In this document: positions 58,668-64,000 of the stretch, piece after piece
Position numbering within the stretch: the stretch's first letter is position 1
Layout: the number at the start of each line of letters is the position of its first letter
DNA from: Halogranum gelatinilyticum
GTDB lineage: Archaea > Halobacteriota > Halobacteria > Halobacteriales > Haloferacaceae
DNA length: 64,000 nt
Reading direction: 5' to 3'
Assembly: GCF_900103715.1 (NCBI RefSeq)
Contig: NZ_FNHL01000001.1
Span: 1,035,295-1,099,294, forward strand
Notes under the pieces: generated by a model
What the model was told of the DNA's origin: nothing
Seen by the model: the letters and a program-made list of their open reading frames with translations, nothing else
Database searches by the model: none
Made by a program: the position numbers and the translations under genes

Positions 58668-60706
58668 GCCTCGACTCCGAGGCGGGCGGACTCGGCCGTG
58701 GCACCGACGCCCTGAGCGACGCCTTCTACCCGCTGTTTCGCCGCCTGTTCGACACGGACGGCGAGTTCGTCGGCGACGTCGAGGAGAAGCTCGCGGAGGC
58801 GCGGATGTCCGATACGGTCGAACTCTATCTCTCGCGAGCACTGGCAGTCGGGACGCTGAGCGGGCTCGCGCTGTGGCTCGTGGGGACGCTTCTGGCCTAC
58901 GTCGTCTTCGCGGTCGGCCTGCTCACCGCCGAGTCGCTGTCGTTGGGTGCGCGCATCCCGAACGAGGCACTCGTCGAGTTTATCATCGCCGTCAAGGTAC
59001 CTGCGACCATCGGCTTGACGGGGCTGTTATTCGGGTCGCTCGGCTTCGCAATCGGCTTCGGGACGCTCGTCACCATCCCCTACTCGCGGGCGTCGGCGCG
59101 GAAACGCGAGATCAATATGCTGCTCTCGGACTCCGTCTCGTTCATGTACGCCCTCTCCGTCGGAGGACTGAACCAACTCGAAGTGTTGGAGGCGATGGCG
59201 AAGGCCGAAGACACCTACGGCGAGGTGGCTCTCGAGTTCCAGAACATCATCAACGAGACGGAGTATTTCGGTACCGACTACCGGACCGCCATCCGGAATC
59301 AGGCGATGGAGACCCCGAGCGACGAGCTGAGTCAGTTCCTCGTCGATATGCTTTCGATCATCAACTCCGGCGGCGATATGCAACGGTTCCTCGACGACAA
59401 GAAGGACAAGTACATGCGGACGGGCAAGCAGCAACAGGAGCTGACCCTGGAGACGCTCGAACTCTTCGGCGAGATGTATATGACGCTCTCGTTGTTCCCC
59501 CTGCTTCTCATCATCATCCTCGTCATCATGAGTATGCTCGGCAACGCCGACGACATCATGCTCTACGGGACGGTCTACGGTCTCATCCCCATCACCGGCG
59601 TCGGCTTTCTCGTCCTCGTCTCGACGGTGAAACAGGACGAGACGGGCGACGGCTATCTCAGCCCCGCCGACTCCAGTGCCCGCCTCGACGACACCCGCAA
59701 GGAGGGACTGATTCACCTCGGCTTCGTCGAGAGCTTCGTCGGCGAGTACCGCGTCTTCGACCGCATCAAGTCCCGCGAAGGGACGTACAAGACGAAAGAG
59801 TTGCTCCGGAAGCCACATCTCTTCTTCCGCGACAACCCAGTGTTCACCCTCGTGTTGACGGTCCCGGCGACAGTGGCCGTCCTCGGTGCCGCCCTCCTCA
59901 CGGGGGCCGCGCCGACGACGTGGGAGGGGATGGTCGGCGCGCCGGTCTGGGGGACCTTCCTCTGGGTCTACGTCCCGGTCTACATCGTCGCCATCCCGCT
60001 CGCGGTCTTCCACACTTGGAACGTCCGCTCGCGGGCCGCCATCATCGGCAAGCTCTCGGACAACCTCCGGAAGCTGGCGAGTGCGAACGACACCGGTCAG
60101 ACGTTGCTTGAATCCATCAAGTCCACCTCGGAGACCTCCTCGGGCAAACTCGCCGACGAGTTCGCCATCATGCACGGGAAAGTGCGGTACGGGATGAGTC
60201 TCAAGGAGGCGCTCGTCGAGTTCAACAACAAGTACCACATCCCGCGACTGGCCCGGACGGTCAAGCTCATCACGAAAGCACAGGAGGCCTCCAGCCAGAT
60301 TACGGAGGTCCTCTCGACCGCAGCGCAGGCCAGTGAGAACCAAGACGACATCGACCGCGAGCGGAAGTCCCGCACGCGGATGCAGGTGGTCATCATCATC
60401 ATGACCTATCTCACGCTCCTGGCCGTCATGGCCATCCTGAAGACGCAGTTCCTCGACGTGATGGCCGGCCTGACCGACCAGGCCGGTAGTGGCGGTGGCG
60501 GCGGTGCAGCCGGCGGCGGCGTCAGCTTCGGTGGCGGCGTCGACCCGAACCTGCTCTCGGTGTTGTTCTTCCACGCCGTCACCCTGCAGGCCATCCTCTC
60601 CGGGTTCATCTCGGGGTATCTCACGGACGCCGACATCGTCTCGGGCGTCAAGTTCGTCGTCGTCCTGCAGACAATCGCGCTGCTCGTCTGGATGGTGGTC
60701 GGATGA
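58664..60706 (+). CDS. pilC3: Type IV pilus platform protein, PilC3-like
   Basis: A 680-residue membrane protein starting at MSLDSEAGGLGRG (ATGA overlap with pilB3). It has two T2SF domains, each with a soluble helical part (EINMLLSDSVSFMYALSVGGLNQLE; IIGKLSDNLRKLASANDTGQTLLE) and membrane helices, and a Gly-rich loop (GGGGGAAGGGVSFGGG) near the end. It works with the ATPase just upstream. A pilin-like gene follows with overlapping stop and start. Confidence 0.92.
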   Translation: MSLDSEAGGLGRGTDALSDAFYPLFRRLFDTDGEFVGDVEEKLAEARMSDTVELYLSRALAVGTLSGLALWLVGTLLAYVVFAVGLLTAESLSLGARIPNEALVEFIIAVKVPATIGLTGLLFGSLGFAIGFGTLVTIPYSRASARKREINMLLSDSVSFMYALSVGGLNQLEVLEAMAKAEDTYGEVALEFQNIINETEYFGTDYRTAIRNQAMETPSDELSQFLVDMLSIINSGGDMQRFLDDKKDKYMRTGKQQQELTLETLELFGEMYMTLSLFPLLLIIILVIMSMLGNADDIMLYGTVYGLIPITGVGFLVLVSTVKQDETGDGYLSPADSSARLDDTRKEGLIHLGFVESFVGEYRVFDRIKSREGTYKTKELLRKPHLFFRDNPVFTLVLTVPATVAVLGAALLTGAAPTTWEGMVGAPVWGTFLWVYVPVYIVAIPLAVFHTWNVRSRAAIIGKLSDNLRKLASANDTGQTLLESIKSTSETSSGKLADEFAIMHGKVRYGMSLKEALVEFNNKYHIPRLARTVKLITKAQEASSQITEVLSTAAQASENQDDIDRERKSRTRMQVVIIIMTYLTLLAVMAILKTQFLDVMAGLTDQAGSGGGGGAAGGGVSFGGGVDPNLLSVLFFHAVTLQAILSGFISGYLTDADIVSGVKFVVVLQTIALLVWMVVG

Positions 60707-61191
60707 ACGACAGAGGCCAGACGACGCTCGACTACGCGATGGGGATGGGAATCTTCCTGGTCGCCATCGTCGGCGTCTTCGCGTTCCTCCCGTCGATATT
60801 TACGCCGCTCTCCGACGGGCCGGGCACGCACGCCATCGTCGCCGACCGCAGTGCCGACCAGTTGAGCGAACGGCTCCTCGTCGAGTCGGTGTCGCGACCG
60901 TCGGTACTCGACGAGCGGTGTACGGCCGCCTTCTTCGACGGCAACACCCCGGCCGCGTGTCGGTTCGACGAAGCGGGTGATAACCTTCGGGACGCATTAG
61001 GGGCTGGACCGTTCACGAACGTCAACGTCACAATCGAGAACCCGAACGGGATCCGAACGCTGTCGAGCGGTGGCACGAACGTCAGACTCGCGGCCGGTCC
61101 ACGCACGCCGACGACGGGGAGTGTCGTCACCTCCCGTCGCTTCGTCTCGCTCGCCGGTGAGAAGAACCAGCTCTACGTCTCGGTATGGTGA
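60703..61191 (+). CDS. Pilin-like protein 1 of the pil operon
   Basis: A 162-residue protein with a class III-type N-terminus (NDRGQTTLDYAMGMGIFLVAIVGVF): a charged start, then a helix, as in type IV pilins. Two cysteines (ERCTAAFF, AACRFDE) may form a disulfide. It overlaps pilC3 by 4 bases. It is probably one of the minor pilins or assembly factors of the system; I would put it near DUF7287 from memory, not verified. Confidence 0.8.
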   Translation: MNDRGQTTLDYAMGMGIFLVAIVGVFAFLPSIFTPLSDGPGTHAIVADRSADQLSERLLVESVSRPSVLDERCTAAFFDGNTPAACRFDEAGDNLRDALGAGPFTNVNVTIENPNGIRTLSSGGTNVRLAAGPRTPTTGSVVTSRRFVSLAGEKNQLYVSVW

Positions 61192-61778
61192 GACAGATGC
61201 GTGCACAAGCCCATACACTCGAAAGTTTCGTCGCTGCACTGCTCGTCGTCAGCGTCGTCCTCTTTGCGGTGCAGTCGACGGCGGTGACGCCGCTCTCCGC
61301 GAGTACCTCGAACCAGCACATCGAGAACCAGCAGGGGACGGTCGCCAACAACCTGCTGACCGTGTCGGCCGCGGACGGCACGCTCCGTCGTGCGGTCACC
61401 TACTACGACGAGAGCCGGTTCGAGGGGGCGACCGACCAGGGGTTCTACGCGAACGGGGGACCGCCGAACGCGTTCGGTCGCGCGCTCAACGAGACGTTCG
61501 GCGATGAGCGCGTCGCGTTCAACGTGGCCGTCCGGTACCATCTCGTCAACACCACCGGCCCGGTCGGCGAGGTCAGGATGGTCTACATGGGGAAACCGAG
61601 TGACAACGCGGCGGGGGCGACGAAGACGATCTCGCTCTACGACGACACGCCGCTGTCGTCTCGCCCGACGACTGTCTCGGAGGCGGCGGACGAGGGGTCG
61701 TTCTACGCCGCCGACGTCTCCCCGGACTCGAAGCTGTTCAACGTCTTGGAGGTGCACATCGTCGTATGGCGGATGTGA
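61185..61778 (+). CDS. Pilin-like protein 2 of the pil operon
   Basis: A 197-residue protein with a hydrophobic N-terminal helix after RAQAHTLESF (FVAALLVVSVVLFAVQS), and a soluble outer part. Translation may start at the first Met or at MRAQAH (61197). It overlaps the gene before by 7 bases and the one after by 13, so expression is tightly coupled. Function unknown, presumed pilus component. Confidence 0.75.
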   Translation: MVRQMRAQAHTLESFVAALLVVSVVLFAVQSTAVTPLSASTSNQHIENQQGTVANNLLTVSAADGTLRRAVTYYDESRFEGATDQGFYANGGPPNAFGRALNETFGDERVAFNVAVRYHLVNTTGPVGEVRMVYMGKPSDNAAGATKTISLYDDTPLSSRPTTVSEAADEGSFYAADVSPDSKLFNVLEVHIVVWRM

Positions 61779-62743
61779 GCATCCCCCGCGACGTGGCCGC
61801 CGCCGACCGCGGGCAGATGATCCTCATCGGCGGACTCACCATCGCCGTCGCGATCGTCGTCCTCGCACTACTGGTGAACTCCGCTATCTACACGCAGAAC
61901 GTCGCAACGCGCGGGACCGACGTCGGTGGCGACGAGGCGATCGAATACCGGAACACCGTCGACTCGGCCGTGACGCACCTCGTCGTCTCGGAGAACAACG
62001 ACCGCGAGCGTCCGTCCGCGACGCCGGTGGACAACATGAGCGTCGCCATGAAGGAATTAGACCGAATGTTCGCCGAGAACTATCTCAGAACCGGTGCCCA
62101 CGTCGACATCGAACGCGACTCTCCCGACTACACGTCGAACGTCTCGGAGGGGCGGTGGATCGTCCACGACAACGACAGCCGGGAATTCACCGGTGCGACC
62201 GGACCCGGTAACTGGACGCCGGTCAGCGGTGCCGAGGGGATTCGGTCCTACCGGATGCAGTTGAACGGTGGCAGTCTCGCGTCGACGACGACTCCCGGAG
62301 CCGACGCGTTCCGCGTCGTCGTCGACGATGGCGGCACCAGCCAGTGGAAGCTCTTCGCCTACCAGGAGGCGGGGACGACGAAGCTGGCCGTCCAGAACGC
62401 CTCCGACCCGTCGCCGACGCTCGACGTCTGTTCGCCGTCGACGGATCCCACTATCGACCTCACCAACGGCACCGTCGACGGGACCAACTGTGCGGCCCTC
62501 GACTTCGCCAACGGCGTCGATCAACCCTACGAACTCCACTACGAGTATCCGGCACGCGCGACCGGAACGTACGAGTTCATCGCCAACACGACGACGACAG
62601 GCGACGTCAACGCGGATGCCGCCAGTGGTTCCCCGTACTCCCTCGAAGGGGTCTACGGCGTGGAGGTCAACATCGTCTACGAGACATCGTCAGTCCGATA
62701 CCACGCGCACGTCAGCGCGGTTCCGGGTGAGAGCGATGCGTAG
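61766..62743 (+). CDS. Pilin-like protein 3 of the pil operon
   Basis: A 325-residue protein with a class III-type signal (ADRGQ before MILIGGLTIAVAIVVLALLV) and a long outer domain with two cysteines (VCSPS, GTNCAALD). It is the largest of the five and could be an adhesin-like or tip component. It may belong to DUF7261 from memory. It overlaps neighbours on both sides (13 and 8 bases). Confidence 0.8.
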   Translation: MADVSIPRDVAAADRGQMILIGGLTIAVAIVVLALLVNSAIYTQNVATRGTDVGGDEAIEYRNTVDSAVTHLVVSENNDRERPSATPVDNMSVAMKELDRMFAENYLRTGAHVDIERDSPDYTSNVSEGRWIVHDNDSREFTGATGPGNWTPVSGAEGIRSYRMQLNGGSLASTTTPGADAFRVVVDDGGTSQWKLFAYQEAGTTKLAVQNASDPSPTLDVCSPSTDPTIDLTNGTVDGTNCAALDFANGVDQPYELHYEYPARATGTYEFIANTTTTGDVNADAASGSPYSLEGVYGVEVNIVYETSSVRYHAHVSAVPGESDA

Positions 62744-63173
62744 CCGAATCCGTGGGAGTTCGACAGCACTCGGCTACGTCATGACGCTCAGCATCACCGC
62801 GGTGCTCATCTCCGGGCTGCTCATCAGCACGGGCGGTGTCGTCGAGGACCAGCGCGACTCGGTCGCACGGGACGAACTCGACGTCGCCGGGCAACGCCTC
62901 GCAGCGACGCTCATGTCCGCCGACCGACTCGCCGCGAGCGGCGGCGAAGACGTCCGCGTTCAGATCCAACTCTTCGACAGCGTCGTCGGCTCGCAGTACT
63001 TCGTCGAGGTGGACAGCTCCGCCTCGGAGCTCGTCCTCAGGTCCGACGCAGGCGTCACAGTCCGGGTCCGGTACGTCACGTCGCTGGACGTCGTTATCGA
63101 CGGTCCCGTCGCCGGAGAGATGGTCGTCGAACTCAGTGACGACGGGAGTACGTTGGAGGTGCGTCCGGCGTGA
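62736..63173 (+). CDS. Pilin-like protein 4 of the pil operon
   Basis: A 145-residue protein starting at MRSRIRGSSTALGYVM. A helix (TLSITAVLISGLLISTGGVV) follows a basic lead and is followed by a coiled-coil-like segment and a beta-rich end. It overlaps the next gene by 4 bases (GTGA). The long frame upstream is shadow of the previous gene. Probably a minor pilin. Confidence 0.78.
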   Translation: MRSRIRGSSTALGYVMTLSITAVLISGLLISTGGVVEDQRDSVARDELDVAGQRLAATLMSADRLAASGGEDVRVQIQLFDSVVGSQYFVEVDSSASELVLRSDAGVTVRVRYVTSLDVVIDGPVAGEMVVELSDDGSTLEVRPA

Positions 63174-63919
63174 TTGACCGTGCCCAGTCCGAGACGCTCG
63201 GCTTCGTCTTCGTCTTCGCGATCATCACGATGTGTATCGGGACCGTCTACGTCGTCGGGATGCCGGGACTGAACGACGCCCAGGACGCGGCCCGCGAAGA
63301 GAACATGGTGCGGGCATTCGACGTGCTCGACAACAACGTCGAGGACCTCCGACAGGAAAACGTCCCCAGTCGGGCGACGGAACTCAAACTCACCGGCGGT
63401 AACCTCGGCGTCGGCCAAGAAGTACGGATAACGGTCAACGTCACCAGCTCCGTGGACCCCAGCCGAACTGACGAGTATGCCATCTCGACACAGCCACTCG
63501 TGTACCGCGAGGGCGATTCGGCGATCGTCTACGAGAGCGGTGCCCTGTTCCGCTCCAACAGGGACGGCGCGTTCATGTACTCCGACCCCGCCTGGCTGGT
63601 CGACGACGACCGGATGGTCGTCCCGTACGTCGTCACCTACGCCGGGAGCGGCCGGTCGGGTCTCGGTGGCTCGTCGACGGTACTCGTGGTCGCCCAGGGC
63701 GGCGAACCGGCGGTTCAGGGCCGGTTCGAGTCGGGAGCGTCCGAGGAACTTGACGTGCGGGTCACCGTCGATTCACCGCGTGCGGGAGCGTGGCAACGGT
63801 ATCTCGAATCGAAGGGGTTCACGGGCTGTACGCCGTCCGCCGGAAGCGTCACCTGTACCCGGACGACGAACGCAGTGTACACCTCGTATCAGACGATCGA
63901 ACTCTCCTTCCAGCAGTAG
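63170..63919 (+). CDS. Pilin-like protein 5 of the pil operon
   Basis: A 249-residue protein starting at GTG. The signal MIDRAQSETLGF before VFVFAIITMCIGTVYVV is pilin-like. The outer domain has two cysteines (FTGCTPSAGSVTCTRT) near the end. DUF7289 family from memory, not verified. It is the last gene of the operon in this window; the next gene is on the other strand. Confidence 0.8.
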   Translation: MIDRAQSETLGFVFVFAIITMCIGTVYVVGMPGLNDAQDAAREENMVRAFDVLDNNVEDLRQENVPSRATELKLTGGNLGVGQEVRITVNVTSSVDPSRTDEYAISTQPLVYREGDSAIVYESGALFRSNRDGAFMYSDPAWLVDDDRMVVPYVVTYAGSGRSGLGGSSTVLVVAQGGEPAVQGRFESGASEELDVRVTVDSPRAGAWQRYLESKGFTGCTPSAGSVTCTRTTNAVYTSYQTIELSFQQ

Positions 63920-63961
63920 ACGGCCGTCGGCTCTCGCCAACGGCCAGGGGCGAGCTCAGGG

Positions 63962-64000
63962 GTCAGGTCGCGGTGACGTTGACTTCCGAGACCGAGACGT
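63962..64000 (-). CDS. Partial gene at window end
   Basis: On the minus strand a frame runs in from the edge and ends at 63962 with TGA, coding the C-terminus VSVSEVNVTAT. It is convergent with the pilin-like gene. Too short to identify; the beta-type end is compatible with a secreted or pilin-like protein. Confidence 0.35.

Overview
The window is a piece of haloarchaeal chromosome (class Halobacteria). The evidence is high G+C throughout, very acidic proteins, and families that are archaeal or haloarchaeal: archaellum motor genes with an arlCE fusion, two CheF adaptors, a HalX response regulator, GfcR beside a zinc glucose dehydrogenase, a proteasome alpha subunit in an RNase P operon, and TatA paralogs. 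Genus cannot be set from what I can see. Two tRNA genes are present (Gly-TCC, Arg-CCT). I see no rRNA, CRISPR array or insertion sequence.

Layout. 1-17.9 kb is mostly housekeeping: a sugar nucleotidyltransferase, Dph6, two tandem PAPS-reductase-like PP-loop proteins, a monothiol glutaredoxin, gdh-gfcR (glucose oxidation and its regulator), the rnp3-methyltransferase-rnp2-psmA operon, two metallo-beta-lactamase proteins, a membrane J-domain protein, a Tat lipoprotein and a uracil-DNA-glycosylase-like protein. 18.1-21.8 kb is a pilB-pilC pair without pilins. 21.9-24.4 kb holds a Trm9-like methyltransferase and a three-gene operon led by a KaiC-like ATPase. 24.5-46.9 kb is a complete motility and chemotaxis island: cheW, cheB-cheA-cheR-HEAT-cheF, a second cheF, arlCE-F-G-H-I-J, cheY-cheC-cheD, the archaellin gene, a small membrane protein, a winged-helix regulator, a second KaiC-like ATPase, a soluble transducer and a HalX response regulator. 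47.1-55.5 kb is mixed: a TrxR-like protein, both tRNAs (each followed by a copy of its own 3' end), two tatA genes, a peroxiredoxin, an HD hydrolase, an HNH-membrane protein of lower G+C and a CAP-domain lipoprotein. 55.6-63.9 kb is a pilB3-pilC3 type operon with five overlapping genes for small membrane-anchored, pilin-like proteins.

Main new observation. A palindrome of the form TATCA-N4-TGATA recurs in the non-coding gaps of the motility island. In each case it lies 23-25 bases (centre to centre) upstream of a TATA-like element. It precedes the KaiC-like operon, cheW, cheF, arlCE, cheY, the archaellin gene, the small membrane gene and the transducer gene, and it serves both directions between cheW and cheBA. 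I read this as the binding site of a common activator of a motility regulon. It draws three uncharacterised genes at 22.6-24.4 kb and a small membrane gene into that regulon. One further copy, with its own TATA-like element, has no gene behind it. The most obvious local candidate regulator is the winged-helix protein at 43.3 kb, but that link is a guess.

Other points to check are a 22-codon micro-ORF tiled exactly between the HEAT-repeat gene and cheF, matching hairpin scars after both tRNAs, a four-hairpin array at 2.3-2.45 kb, and a hairpin-rich gap upstream of the archaellin gene.
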